From JBHOQX01 sp042408595 (GTDB lineage: Bacteria > Chloroflexota > Chloroflexia > Chloroflexales > Roseiflexaceae), in contig JBHOQX010000003.1 in assembly GCA_042408595.1 (NCBI GenBank), positions 1-64,000 of the forward strand: a DNA stretch of 64,000 nt, given 5' to 3'. This document shows positions 15,754 through 25,405 of this stretch, piece after piece; position 1 is the first letter of the stretch, and each line of letters opens with the position of its first letter. A program made the position numbers and the translations under genes. The notes under the pieces were generated by a model, which saw only the letters and a program-made list of their open reading frames with translations, was not told the DNA's origin and ran no database searches.

Positions 15754-16389
15754 ATGATCGACACGGTCGTTGCCGAGGCCGTCGCGCGGATGGAGGCGGC
15801 CAACGCCGCGCGCGAGCAGGCGATCGCCGCCTCGCGGACGCTCATCCGCCAGTGTGCCAACACCATTCGCGCCGCCCATCGGGGTGAGTTCGCCGCCGCT
15901 GCCGGGCAGCTCGCCGCCGCCGCCAGCGCCGCCGCCGCGCTACGGGCCGGCCTGCGCACGCACCCCGAGCTGCTCTTCGCCGGGTACACCCAGGATGCGC
16001 TGAAGGAATACGCCGAGGCCGCGCTGGTGTGCGCCTTGCTCCAGGGCGAGCCGCCGCCCGGCCCGGCGGCGCTGGATGTCGAGCCGGCCGCCTACCTCAA
16101 CGGCCTGGCCGAGGCGGCGTCCGAGCTGCGCCGCGCCATTCTGGACGGACTGCGGACGAACCAGGTCGCCCGCGCCGAGGCGCTGCTCGAGATCATGGAC
16201 GATATCTACAGCCAGCTTGTGACCGTGGACTACCCGGACGCGATCACCGGCGGGCTGCGCCGCACGACGGACGCGCTGCGTGCCGTGCTGGAGCGCACCC
16301 GCGGCGACGTGACCGCCGCCATCCGGCAGGATCGGCTGGCCGCCGCGCTCGCCGCGGTGGAGGCCCGGCTCGGGCCGGCGCCGGAGTAG
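15754..16389 (+). CDS. Translin family protein
   Basis: A 211-residue, almost entirely helical protein with a GGAGG site before ATG 15754. The patterns AGYTQDALKEYAEAALVCALLQGE, EPAAYLNGLAEAASELRRAILDGL and LVTVDYPDAITGGLRRTTDALRAVLERTRGDVTAAIRQDRL follow the archaeal translin family closely. Eukaryotic translin with TRAX forms the C3PO RNA-binding nuclease. Such proteins are common in archaea but rare in bacteria. Acidic catalytic residues as in TRAX cannot be assigned without alignment, so RNase activity is uncertain. The gene is flanked by unrelated genes. Confidence 0.85.
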   Translation: MIDTVVAEAVARMEAANAAREQAIAASRTLIRQCANTIRAAHRGEFAAAAGQLAAAASAAAALRAGLRTHPELLFAGYTQDALKEYAEAALVCALLQGEPPPGPAALDVEPAAYLNGLAEAASELRRAILDGLRTNQVARAEALLEIMDDIYSQLVTVDYPDAITGGLRRTTDALRAVLERTRGDVTAAIRQDRLAAALAAVEARLGPAPE

Positions 16390-16476
16390 CCGCGCCACCG
16401 GTTGATTCGGCACCCACAATGCGCTATCATGCACCTATGGCGCTGGATCCGCCGCGGAACGGTCGGAGGACAGAGC

Positions 16477-16776
16477 ATGCAGCGCGTAGATCGCTATTGC
16501 TTCGGGCGGCGCCCCTCCCGGCGGGCGCGCGCCGACGATCTCTGCTCGCTGCCGATCGCCCACGCTCCCAGGCTCGTTCCCACGCTGACGGCCCGGCTGC
16601 CGCTGGTTGGTCCCACCTCCATCCCGGTTGTGAGCGTTGCGGATGTCGAGGGCGCGATGCGGGCGGTTGTCGATCGGCGCAGCGTCGAGGAATGGTCGGG
16701 CTGTTACCCCGGCCCGGCCCGCATGCCGTCGCGTGTACCGCCCGCTGCCCTCCCGGCGCGCGAGCACGCGGCGTAG
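16477..16776 (+). CDS. Possible small protein of unknown function
   Basis: A 99-codon frame follows GGAGGACAGAGC and starts at ATG 16477; a possible -10 box TATCAT lies about 50 bp upstream. The product begins QRVDRYCFGRRPSRRARADD, has a central VPTLTARLPLVGPTSIPVVSVAD and resembles no family I know. It may be a real short gene or a chance frame in GC-rich DNA; the good ribosome binding site is the main support. Confidence 0.3.
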   Translation: MQRVDRYCFGRRPSRRARADDLCSLPIAHAPRLVPTLTARLPLVGPTSIPVVSVADVEGAMRAVVDRRSVEEWSGCYPGPARMPSRVPPAALPAREHAA

Positions 16777-16841
16777 CGCCCCAGTGGCGGGCGCGGCGGC
16801 CCGGCCTGGAACGTGGGCGGAGAGACGTGCCGGGGCTTGTG

Positions 16842-18254
16842 ATGCCAACGCGTGGACATCCGCAACCCGCGACCGAGACGCATGAGCGGGACCGGCAGGC
16901 GCAGGAGCTCGCGCAGTTAGACTGCCTGCGCCACGTGCCCGAAGGCGACCTGCGCCGGCTGGCGCCGCTCTGTGTCGTGCGCGTGTTCGACCCGGGCGCG
17001 CTGATTGTGGATGAGCGGCTCGCCAGCGACTCGCTCTATCTCGTTCTCAGCGGGACGGTCAACCTGACGCTGCATGATCGGGGCGGCAACGAGATCCTGA
17101 TCGGGGTGCTCAGCCGCGGCGACTGCTTCGGCGAAGGCCCGCTGTTCGGCGATCTGTTCCGTGGCGCGACGGCCAGCGCCAACGCACGGTGTGCCCTGTT
17201 GCGGCTGCCGCTCGCCGAACTGCGGCCGCTCCTCGACGAGCTGCCCGGCTTCCAGGAGGCGCTGCGGGCGATCTACCGGCGGCGCCTGATCGAGCGGACG
17301 CTCGGCCTCGTTCCGCTGTTCGGGCAGCTCTCGCCGCTGGAGCGTGCCAACCTCGCCAGGCTGGTCGAGCCTCGCCAGGTCGCGCGGGGCGAGGTGGTGG
17401 TGCGGCAGGGCGAGCCGGGCGACGCGCTCTACCTGATCGAGGCGGGGCAGGCGGTGGTGGAGCGCGACGGCCTGGCGATTGCGCACCTGGACGAAGGCAG
17501 CTTCTTCGGCGAGATGTCGCTGCTGGCGAACGAGCCGCACACCGCCAGCGTCCGCGCCTTGACGCCTCTGCATGTATTTGTGCTGCCGGCGCAGGAGCTT
17601 GGCCGGCTGCTCGGTGGCTACCCGGAGTTGCGCGCGCGCCTGGAGGCGGTGGCGCAACGCCGCCGGGCGGCGAACAGCAGCATCCTGAACAACCCGGCCG
17701 CGGCTGAGCGCCTGGCGCAGGCGGTGAGCCATGGGATGCTGCGCGGTACGCGGCTGCTGGTGCGCGATCCGCAGCTCTGCCCGGAGGGGTGCCGCGGCTG
17801 CGAAGACGCGTGCGCCGCGCGCCACGGCCATGCCCGGCTCCGTGTGGACGGCGTGCCGATCGACGGCGTCAGCGTCGCGGATGCCTGCCGGCAGTGCCGT
17901 GTCGGCGCGGAGTGTGTCGAGGCCTGCCCGCAGAACGCGCTCCAGTGGAACCGGCGCGGCGCGCTGATTATCACCGACGCCTGCAATGGCTGCGGCGCGT
18001 GCGTCGATGCCTGCCTGTACGATGCCGTGCGGCTTGTGCCGCTCCGGCCCGCCGCTGGGCCGCCTGGGCCGCTGCGCTCGCTCTGGCAGCGGCTCCGCCA
18101 GGGCGCGCCGGTGATCCCGCTCCAGGCGGCCGGCCCGACCCACCGCGCCGATAAGTGCGACCTGTGCCACGGCTACAGCGACCTGGCGTGCGTTCGCGCC
18201 TGCCCCACCGGCGCGCTGCGGCTCGTGCCGGTGGAGGAGTTGTTCCCGCTGTAG
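16842..18254 (+). CDS. Tandem cyclic-nucleotide-binding domains fused to a ferredoxin-like Fe-S module
   Basis: A 470-residue protein (start ATG 16842; GTG 16827 is an alternative). Two Crp-type cNMP-binding domains come first, at about 20-140 and 145-270, the second with GDALYLIEAGQAVVERDG and GSFFGEMSLLANEPHTASV. After a linker the C-terminal 170 residues hold cysteine groups CRQCRVGAECVEACP, CNGCGACVDAC and CDLCHGYSDLACVRACP, as in the electron-transfer subunits of molybdopterin or formate enzymes, plus CPEGCRGCEDAC. There is no DNA-binding helix-turn-helix, so it is not a Crp regulator. A ligand-gated electron carrier is a plausible role, but the partner is not nearby. Confidence 0.85.
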   Translation: MPTRGHPQPATETHERDRQAQELAQLDCLRHVPEGDLRRLAPLCVVRVFDPGALIVDERLASDSLYLVLSGTVNLTLHDRGGNEILIGVLSRGDCFGEGPLFGDLFRGATASANARCALLRLPLAELRPLLDELPGFQEALRAIYRRRLIERTLGLVPLFGQLSPLERANLARLVEPRQVARGEVVVRQGEPGDALYLIEAGQAVVERDGLAIAHLDEGSFFGEMSLLANEPHTASVRALTPLHVFVLPAQELGRLLGGYPELRARLEAVAQRRRAANSSILNNPAAAERLAQAVSHGMLRGTRLLVRDPQLCPEGCRGCEDACAARHGHARLRVDGVPIDGVSVADACRQCRVGAECVEACPQNALQWNRRGALIITDACNGCGACVDACLYDAVRLVPLRPAAGPPGPLRSLWQRLRQGAPVIPLQAAGPTHRADKCDLCHGYSDLACVRACPTGALRLVPVEELFPL

Positions 18255-18423
18255 ATGCTTGCAGATTGTAGATGGCAGATGACCGCCGTCCGTGGACGAA
18301 GGATGGCGGACGAACGCCCGGCGCGGGAGACGAGGTGACACGGTGACACGGTGTGTCAGTGATCATGGTTCATTGTTTATTCTCATTCCCTCCACCCTAC
18401 GCTGAAACGAGAAACCGACCAAC

Positions 18424-19728
18424 GTGCCTATCACACCCCCGCCGCGCCGGTTGCCGGCGCTCACCTCTCTCCGCTACCGTGACTTCCGGCTGCTCTGGGT
18501 CGGCCAGCTGATCTCGATCGCCGGCTCGCAGATGCGGCTCGTCGCCGTCAACTGGCAGGTCTACGAGCTGGCCCGGCGCGGCGGTGGAATCGACCCGGCG
18601 CTGGCCCTCGGCCTGATCGGCCTGGCGCGCGTGATCGCCCTGCTGATCAGCGCGCCGCTCAGCGGCCTGGTGGCCGATCGGCGCGACCGGCGCTGGGTGC
18701 TTGTCATCACGTCGCTCGTCGCGCTGGCCACCTCCGCAGCGCTCGCCCTGGCGACCGAGCTGAACGCTGCGTCGGTCTGGCTGATCTACGCGATGGTGAT
18801 CGCCGCCGCCGTCGCCGGGGCGTTCGAGATGCCGGCGCGCCAGGCGCTGCTGTCGAACCTGGTGCCGGCGCATGTGCTGCCGAACGCGCTCAGCCTCAAC
18901 ATCATCGCCTGGCAGGTCGCGACGGTCGTCGGGCCAGGGCTGGCCGGCGCGCTGATCGCCTGGGGCGGCGCGGCCCCGGTGTACTGGATCGACGCCGTCT
19001 CGTTCCTGGCGGTGGTGGTCAGCGCGGCGCTGATGCGCACCAGCGCCGCCCCGCCTGCGCCGCAGGGCCGCCCGACGCTCCATGACGCGCTCGAAGGGCT
19101 GCGCTTCGTCTTCCGCACCCGCCTGATCGCCTCGACCATGCTGCTGGACTTCTTCGCCACCTTCTTCGGCGCGGCGACGACGCTGCTACCGTTGTTCGCC
19201 GACCAGGTGCTGCACGTCGGCCCGGTGGAGCTGGGCTGGCTGTACGCCGCGCCAGCGGCCGGTGCGGTGCTCGCGGCGGCGGCGCTCACCTCGATCCAGA
19301 TCCGGCGGCAGGGGCCGGTGCTGCTGTGGGCGGTGGCGCTCTTTGGCCTGGCGACGGTCCTGTTCGGCCTCTCGACATGGCTCTGGCTCACGCTCGCGGC
19401 GCTGGCGGTCTCCGGCGCGGCCGATACCGTCAGCATGGTTATCCGCGGCACCATCCGCAACCTGATGACGCCGAACGAGCTGCGCGGGCGTATGACGGCG
19501 GTGAACATGGTGTTCTTCGCCGGCGGGCCGCAGCTCGGCGAGCTGGAGTCGGGCGTGCTGGCCAGCCTGATCGGCGCGCAGCCGGCGGTGGCGATCGGCG
19601 GGCTGCTGTGCATCGCGGCGACGGGGGCGGTCGCCTGGTGGGACCGCAGCCTGCGCGCCTATTGCGGGCCGGTGGCTGAGGACGCCGCCCCGGCGGAGGG
19701 GGCGGCACGGCAGCCACAGCGGGCATAG
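18424..19728 (+). CDS. MFS transporter, EntS-like (MFS_3) exporter
   Basis: A 434-residue membrane protein starting at GTG 18424. The start LTSLRYRDFRLLWVGQLISIAGSQM and the cytoplasmic loop GLVADRRDRRWVL are characteristic of the MFS_3 group that includes enterobactin exporter EntS and many drug exporters. About twelve hydrophobic segments follow. The leader at 18255-18423 contains repeat words (GTGGACGAAGGATGGCGGACGAAC) and GTGACACG tandem copies. No siderophore genes are close, so the substrate is unknown. Confidence 0.88.
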   Translation: MPITPPPRRLPALTSLRYRDFRLLWVGQLISIAGSQMRLVAVNWQVYELARRGGGIDPALALGLIGLARVIALLISAPLSGLVADRRDRRWVLVITSLVALATSAALALATELNAASVWLIYAMVIAAAVAGAFEMPARQALLSNLVPAHVLPNALSLNIIAWQVATVVGPGLAGALIAWGGAAPVYWIDAVSFLAVVVSAALMRTSAAPPAPQGRPTLHDALEGLRFVFRTRLIASTMLLDFFATFFGAATTLLPLFADQVLHVGPVELGWLYAAPAAGAVLAAAALTSIQIRRQGPVLLWAVALFGLATVLFGLSTWLWLTLAALAVSGAADTVSMVIRGTIRNLMTPNELRGRMTAVNMVFFAGGPQLGELESGVLASLIGAQPAVAIGGLLCIAATGAVAWWDRSLRAYCGPVAEDAAPAEGAARQPQRA

Positions 19729-19806
19729 CGGGAGTGGGCGGCTGATGCGTGATGCGGGATGGGGATCGGGCGGCGGGTCTGTCGGCGCCGGCCCGGTGGG
19801 GAAGCG

Positions 19807-20853
19807 TCAGTTGCGGGTGACGGCGGCCAGCCCCTCCTGAAGCGTTGCGGCGGTGCGCAGGCAGCCCAGGTCGGCGCCGAGGCCGACAAGGGTCTGAGCG
19901 ACCTCCGGGCGGATGCCGACCAGCACCGTCTGCGCGCCGAGCAGCCGCACTGCATCTGCGGTGCGGACGAGCGCCTGCGCGACCTGGGTGTCCACCACCG
20001 CGACACCGGTGACATCCAGGATCATGGCGCGGGCGCGGCACGTGGCGACCTGATTGACGACTATGCCGACCAGCGGCGCGACCAGCACATCGTGGCGAAC
20101 GGGAATGACGGGCAGCGAGAGCGCGGCGATCGTCTGGTTGAGCGCCTGCTGCGCCGCGAGGCTGGCTTCCAGCTCGGCGGCCTGGGCGCGCTGCGTCTCG
20201 AGCGCCGCGGCGAGCTCAGCGGTGCGTTCGACGACGCGGGCCTCCAACGCAGCGTTCGCCTGCTCCAGCGCCCCGGCAGACGCCTCCGCCTGGGCGCGGG
20301 CGTGCTGTGCCGCGTCCAGCGCGACGCGCGTGCTGCGCGCGCCGAGGTAGGCCAGCAGGCTTGTGACAGCTACCATGGCTGCGGCGCTGGAGATCTGTCT
20401 CGACACCTCCACGGTTGGCGGGGGAAGCTGCCCGAGGATCGCCCCGACAAGCGCGATCCCCGCTAAGTTGATCGCGCCGACCGCCCAGACAGCGCGGGGG
20501 CGGAGCACGAGCCCGGCAGCGAGGATCGAGATCGGAGTAAAGAAGAGCGTCTCGTTCAACGTTCTATTGGCAAGTAGTACCGCAAAGAGAACGATAATCG
20601 TGATCCCGGTGAGCGCCGTCCCCGCGAGCGACACGTGCCCGCGGCGGGCGAGCAGCACTACCCACGCCAGGAGCGTGACGGAGACGAGAGTGGATAGGAG
20701 GTTCACGAGCTGCCCCTGCCTGAGGCTCGATGGGGCAAAGGCCAGACTCAGCGCTATCAGGCCGAGCGCGATGGCGATCGTGTTACGCCCGCGGCGCCGG
20801 ATATCTTCGTCGCAAGTCTTGACATCGAGCAGGGTCGCGAGTACGTCCGCCAT
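19807..20853 (-). CDS. Membrane-anchored STAS-domain protein (RsbR-like)
   Basis: A 348-residue protein with an AGGAG site before ATG 20853. Residues about 25-190 form several hydrophobic helices, 195-255 a long alanine/glutamate-rich coiled coil (ALEQANAALEARVVERTAELAAALE), and about 260-345 a STAS domain with SLPVIPVRHDVLVAPLVG and AMILDVTGVAVVDTQVAQALVRTADAVRLLGAQTVLVGIRPEVAQTLVGLG. In RsbR-type proteins the STAS domain is phosphorylated and takes part in stressosome signalling. The membrane region would act as sensor. No RsbS or RsbT gene is visible nearby. Confidence 0.85.
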   Translation of the reverse strand: MADVLATLLDVKTCDEDIRRRGRNTIAIALGLIALSLAFAPSSLRQGQLVNLLSTLVSVTLLAWVVLLARRGHVSLAGTALTGITIIVLFAVLLANRTLNETLFFTPISILAAGLVLRPRAVWAVGAINLAGIALVGAILGQLPPPTVEVSRQISSAAAMVAVTSLLAYLGARSTRVALDAAQHARAQAEASAGALEQANAALEARVVERTAELAAALETQRAQAAELEASLAAQQALNQTIAALSLPVIPVRHDVLVAPLVGIVVNQVATCRARAMILDVTGVAVVDTQVAQALVRTADAVRLLGAQTVLVGIRPEVAQTLVGLGADLGCLRTAATLQEGLAAVTRN

Positions 20854-21085
20854 GGTTACTCCTTGTTCGACGACGGATACCTGTTGACACCCGCCAGGAG
20901 TATACAATGCTGGTATCTGGCAAAGTCTCGCAGTTTGTCGAGTGAAATGGAGCGATTTCATTGCGTGCATGATCGGACAGAGAGCGGGCAGCGGCACGGT
21001 GCGGTGGATGAAGAAGCCCTGGGCGCAGCTCTAACACCGCTGGCGGCGATGTCGGCAGCCTCGATAGAGAGCCCTGCAGGTCAGG

Positions 21086-21114
21086 TTGCGCGTGTGCGGA
21101 GCATGTGCTATAAT
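21086..21114 (+). promoter_or_regulatory. Promoter of tRNA-Lys
   Basis: TTGCGC (21086-21091), 17-bp spacer, TATAAT (21109-21114). The expected transcription start lies about 20-25 bp upstream of the mature tRNA 5' end at 21144. Confidence 0.72.
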
Positions 21115-21143
21115 CTGGCGTGTCGCCGCGCGGTGGCAGGTCC

Positions 21144-21219
<76 letters not shown>

Positions 21220-22153
21220 CGTTTCTCGGTTTCAGGCAAGGTGGCATGGCAACGCCCAGCCTGCTGGCCTTGGCGGGCACATGGCCTTCTGGTGCGTTTC
21301 TCAGGCGCTTACCAGGAGGCCGTTCTCATTTCCCACTTAACGACTCCCCGGTCGTTTTCACCTTGCGTTTGCGGGCTTGGCTGCTATACCTCGATCTCGG
21401 CGAACAAATTTGAATTGAACCATCTTCATATTGCACAGCGATTCCCATAGACGGGAGTCGCGCGTTTTCTTTGGGCTCAACGATGCCGCAGATCGCTTTG
21501 AAACTACGCCCACCGTACGCCGGACAGCAGCGGATCTCCGCGGAGGCAGACCCGGCTGCCGAGCGGGCTGTGGCGCTACGCCGCGGCCGGCAACGGCCAC
21601 GACGACACGCTGATCGCGCTGGCGCTGGCGAAGGAGGCGGCCGCTCGGCCAAGCCCGAGTGGGTATGTGGATTGGGCGTGATGGGGCCGGCGGGCTGGAC
21701 GGCAGGGCAGAGGTTTATCGGTCGAACTGAACGGCAATCCGAGGTCGTCATGTGAAAGCATTGCCGCAGTTGGTGTGCTATACTCAGCGCTGATCACACA
21801 AAACCCGCTCTCGCCTGCTCAGCGTTCGAGCACGTCTTGTGATTCGCGTATTCGTTTGTGCTGCGCCTCTATGGTAGCATCTGTACCATCCTTCGGCAAG
21901 GTGCGCTGTGTAGCGCGGCGCCCGCTGAGCACGTGCTATGCCTGCTTTCCCCACTTCTATGTTTGGTGAACCATCGTCTGCTCCCGGAGCTGGCGATAGC
22001 GTCGATCTACGCCGTGGATTGAAGATGTGCTTGCGGCTGCAGATGGCGGAAGGCCGAGCGTGGGCACGGCAGACGGCCGGTGCCAGCCATTCAGCGATGT
22101 GTCTGATAAGCTACGGTAATTGAGCAGAGCTGAAGCGAAAGCGAGCTATTGCG
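21220..22153. other. Gap downstream of tRNA-Lys, mostly non-coding
   Basis: About 930 bp between the tRNA and the CHAT gene. It contains one possible phage terminase fragment (21531-21681) and ATGGTA/TACCAT palindromic arms at 21871-21889. The rest lacks any recognisable gene and is less GC-rich than average. I searched the gap for a direct repeat of the tRNA 3' end that could mark an attachment site and saw none. Confidence 0.5.
21531..21681 (+). pseudogene. Possible phage terminase large-subunit C-terminal fragment
   Basis: One frame ending at TGA 21679-21681 reads LPSGLWRYAAAGNGHDDTLI followed by ALALAKEAAA. A GHDDT(x)ALALA motif close to the C-terminus is typical of the nuclease domain of large terminase subunits. 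No start codon or upstream domain remains. The position just after a tRNA gene fits a decayed prophage. The match is short and rests on pattern recognition only. Confidence 0.4.
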
Positions 22154-25100
22154 ATGCCAGTGCGCCTTGAGGTTCGGGTCAACGATGGGGTCCGCCGGGC
22201 TCTTGCTGATGGCGCCGAAGCGCCGCTGGCCGAGAGCCGGCTGGCCGATCTGCCGGATGTGGAGCGGCTGCGACGATACCCGTTTGACGAGGGCCTGCTG
22301 CTATTCCGGGCGCTGGGCGGGGCGGCACTTCTTGCGCTACTGGACCGCTCGGATGATGGGGTGCTGCTGCTGGCGTGTGATGAGGCGGCGGCTGCGGTGC
22401 CGTGGGAGTACGCGGCGACCGACCGGCGCACGTTCGTGAGCTGCGACTATGGGCTGCTACGACTCGAAGCTGGCGGTGTGCGCGTGGCCGATCCGGAGCT
22501 GACGCCTCGGCTGCTGGTGCTCTGCGCGGACCCGCTGGAGTATCCGGGCGGTGGACAGGCGTCCTACCAGCTGGACTTCCCGGCGGAGCTGGCGGAGCTG
22601 GAGCGCGCGTTGCGGCAAGGGACGCGGGCTTTGTCAGCGCGCCGCGTCGCGCCGACCTTCGAGGAGCTGATCCGCGCACTGGCCGACGGGCCGGCGCTGC
22701 TGCACTTCAGCTGCCATGGAAGGATCGCGACGTTTGAGCGGAATGGGCAGCCGGAGACGGATGTGCTGCTACTGCTGGAGGATGAGTGCGGCCGGGCGCG
22801 CTGGCTGCCAGGGCGCGACCTGTTGCAGGCTGCGCCACGCGGCAGCCTGCGGCTGGTGCTGCTGAGCGCCTGCCACAGCGCGGAGCTCGCGCGCGGCCTG
22901 GTGCGGGCCGGGGCGCCGGTGGCGCTGGGGATGCAGCACAGCTTTCCGGATCCACAGAGCGCGAAGCTGGCGGGGACTTTTTACCGCTGGCTGAGCAGCG
23001 GGCGGAACAGAGTGGCCGAGGCGGCACGGCAGGCACGGCAGGCGATCAAAGCTGCTGACTCGAGCGCGGTTGGGCTGCTGGTGGTGTACACCCGACAGGA
23101 TGCTTGGGGACCACTCGCGCTGCCGGCTGGCAGCCCGGATGTGCAGCTAGGATTACCGGCGGACGTAAACGTGCCGGCGAGTATCGCGGCGCCGAGCAGC
23201 GGGCTGTTGGGCCGCAACGCCGAGCTGGTGGCGCTGGCGGCGGCGTTCAGCGCGGGGAAGCGGGTGGTGACGATCACCGGCTTTGGCGGGATGGGCAAGA
23301 CAGCGCTGGCGGCCGGGTTCTTGCGGCGGTTTGGCTGGCGATTCCAGCGAGTGCTGGGGGTCAGCTTCGCGAATGAGACCGTGGACCTGGCACGCGTGTG
23401 CCGGGAGCTGCTGGAGCGAGCCGGACTGAAGCAAGCGGCACAGGAGATTCTCTCCGGCGCGAGTGACCGCGACGAGCTGGTGCGCCTGCTGCGGCGCCGG
23501 CTGGCAAAGCGGCGCGAGCAGCAGGCGCGTCTGGGCGTTCAGGCCGACCCGGTGATTGTCATCGAGATCGAGGACCTGAAGGCGGAGCTGGCGGCGTTCG
23601 GCGCGCAGGACCTGGGGGCGCTGGCGCTGGCGGGGCTGCGCGAGCGGCTGCTGGAGGCCATCCGGCCCGGCGACCTGCTGCTGTTCGACAACTATGAGAG
23701 CGTGCTGACGCCGGACCCCGGCAGTGAGGCCGCAGCCGGGCAGGTGGCACGGCTGCTGCCGCTCCTGCTGGACCGCGGGGCGCGGCTGCTGCTGACGAGC
23801 CGGGCGAAGCCGTCGGGCCTGGCGGACGAGGAGCTGGTGCCGCCAGAGAACGGGCTGGAAGGGCTGGCACTGCGCGATGGGGCGAGGCTGTTCCTGCAGT
23901 ACTCGAGCAGGGCGCGGGGGATGGCGTGGGAACGGGCGTGGCAGCTGGCGGAAAGCGTGGCGCGCGAGACGGACGGCTACCCGCTGGCGATTATGCTGCT
24001 GGCCGGCGCCTACGACCAGAGCGGGGCCGACGCGGAGCGGTTTCTGGACAATTGGCCCAAGATGCTGGCCGAGGCGAAGAACGATACCCTTGACGAACGG
24101 CACGCACGATTCGCGGCGGCGGTGGCGTTTAGCCTGGCGCCGCTGAGCGACGAGCAGCGGAGGCGATTGACGGCGCTGGCGATACTGGAGGTGCCGTTCT
24201 TCGCCGAGGCGGCCGTGTTTGTGTGGGGCCTGGCATGCGACGACAAGGGCTGGCCAACGGAGGATGCGCTGCAGGAGGCGCGAGACACGCTGGCACTGTA
24301 CACCAACCGCAGCCTGGTGCAGATCGATAGGTACTTCGAAGGCACAGATACATTGAAGACTTACCGCTTTCAGCCGGCGCTGCGGCAGGAGCTACGGCGG
24401 CTGGGCGCAGGCTCCAACCCGGCGGATGCGGAGCTGGCGGCATACGGCGCCTGGCTCGCGCAGCGGGCGTACGGCGAGATCAGGCGCTCGCCAGCGCTGG
24501 CCGACACGGTGTACCAGAGCCTGCCGCTGATCGACGCGGCGAGCGCTAGGCTGGTGGGCGAAGCCCAGCTGTGGCATGTGCGCCGCAGCGCCTGGCTGCG
24601 ACAGCAGTTTGGCGAGTTGGTGGCGGCGCGGGCGGAACTGGACCAGGCGCTGGCGGCCGCTCCAGACCAAACAGCCGTGCGCGGCGCGCTTCTGTACGAG
24701 ATGGCCAACATCTACCGGGTGCAGGGCGAGCTGGACGAGGCGATGCGGCTCTATCGCGAGAGCCTGGCGATCGACGAGGCGCTCAAGGACCAGCAGGGCA
24801 AGAGCGCCACGCTGCGCGCGATGGCCGACATCTACGCGGTGCGGGGCGAGCTGGACGAGGCGATGCGGGTGTATCGCGAGAGCCTGGCGATCGACGAGGC
24901 GCTCAAGGACGTGAGGGGCAAGAGCGCCACGCTGCACGCGATGGCCCGGATCTACGCGGTGCGAGGCGAGCTGGACGAGGCGATGCGGCTGTGTCGCGAG
25001 AGCCTGGCGATCCAGGAGGCGCTCAAGGACCAGCAGGGCAAGAGCGCCGTGCTGAACCAGATGGCAAATATCTCCATACAACGGGGTGAGTGGCAGGCGG

Positions 25101-25348
25101 CACGCGAGCAGCTACAGGAAGCACTGCAGATCGCGCAGCGGCTTCCCGATCCGTACAACATTGCTTTCAGCACCGTCAAGCTGGGGCAGGTGGCGGAGGG
25201 GGAGGGAGACATCGCGGCGGCGCTGGCGCAGTACCGCGCGGGTCTGACGATCTTCGAGCAGCTGCGGATGCCGCGGGAGGCGCAGCAGGTGCGGGCGATG
25301 ATCGCGGCGGCGGAGCGCCGAGCTGAAGGAGGCCAGACGATCAAGTAG
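22154..25348 (+). CDS. CHAT protease domain - STAND NTPase - TPR protein
   Basis: A 1064-residue protein starting at ATG 22154. The N-terminal CHAT caspase-like domain has the catalytic His in LLHFSCHG (H188) and Cys in VLLSACHS (C240). A STAND/NB-ARC-like NTPase follows, with Walker A GFGGMGKT (376-383), Walker B-like LLLFDN (508-513) and LLTSR. A helical region leads to at least three 40-residue TPR units (850-969) plus a fourth, diverged one. CHAT-STAND-TPR proteins are thought to be self-silenced proteases released by ligand sensing through the repeats, in defence or programmed cell death; this role is inference. The frame reopens directly after the TAG stop into 250 more codons. Confidence 0.92.
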   Translation: MPVRLEVRVNDGVRRALADGAEAPLAESRLADLPDVERLRRYPFDEGLLLFRALGGAALLALLDRSDDGVLLLACDEAAAAVPWEYAATDRRTFVSCDYGLLRLEAGGVRVADPELTPRLLVLCADPLEYPGGGQASYQLDFPAELAELERALRQGTRALSARRVAPTFEELIRALADGPALLHFSCHGRIATFERNGQPETDVLLLLEDECGRARWLPGRDLLQAAPRGSLRLVLLSACHSAELARGLVRAGAPVALGMQHSFPDPQSAKLAGTFYRWLSSGRNRVAEAARQARQAIKAADSSAVGLLVVYTRQDAWGPLALPAGSPDVQLGLPADVNVPASIAAPSSGLLGRNAELVALAAAFSAGKRVVTITGFGGMGKTALAAGFLRRFGWRFQRVLGVSFANETVDLARVCRELLERAGLKQAAQEILSGASDRDELVRLLRRRLAKRREQQARLGVQADPVIVIEIEDLKAELAAFGAQDLGALALAGLRERLLEAIRPGDLLLFDNYESVLTPDPGSEAAAGQVARLLPLLLDRGARLLLTSRAKPSGLADEELVPPENGLEGLALRDGARLFLQYSSRARGMAWERAWQLAESVARETDGYPLAIMLLAGAYDQSGADAERFLDNWPKMLAEAKNDTLDERHARFAAAVAFSLAPLSDEQRRRLTALAILEVPFFAEAAVFVWGLACDDKGWPTEDALQEARDTLALYTNRSLVQIDRYFEGTDTLKTYRFQPALRQELRRLGAGSNPADAELAAYGAWLAQRAYGEIRRSPALADTVYQSLPLIDAASARLVGEAQLWHVRRSAWLRQQFGELVAARAELDQALAAAPDQTAVRGALLYEMANIYRVQGELDEAMRLYRESLAIDEALKDQQGKSATLRAMADIYAVRGELDEAMRVYRESLAIDEALKDVRGKSATLHAMARIYAVRGELDEAMRLCRESLAIQEALKDQQGKSAVLNQMANISIQRGEWQAAREQLQEALQIAQRLPDPYNIAFSTVKLGQVAEGEGDIAAALAQYRAGLTIFEQLRMPREAQQVRAMIAAAERRAEGGQTIK
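24701..25060 (+). repeat. Three 120-bp near-identical tandem repeats encoding TPR units
   Basis: Units begin at 24701, 24821 and 24941, with a diverged fourth from 25061. Each encodes 40 residues with the shared core GELDEAMR-RESLAI-EALKD-GKSA. DNA identity between units is high even at synonymous positions, which points to recent duplication or gene conversion. Confidence 0.95.
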
Positions 25349-25405
25349 GCGATCGCCGCCTGGGCAGCGGGCGGTCAGGAGGACGAGACGCGTGAGCGCG
25401 AGCTG

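Noticed and set aside
16842..18254. Annotation as a Crp/Fnr transcription factor
   Set aside because: There is no helix-turn-helix after either cNMP domain; the C-terminus is a cysteine-rich ferredoxin module.
24701..25060. CRISPR-like direct repeats
   Set aside because: The repeats are contiguous 120-bp coding units without spacers and encode TPR motifs. No CRISPR array or cas gene was seen anywhere in the window.
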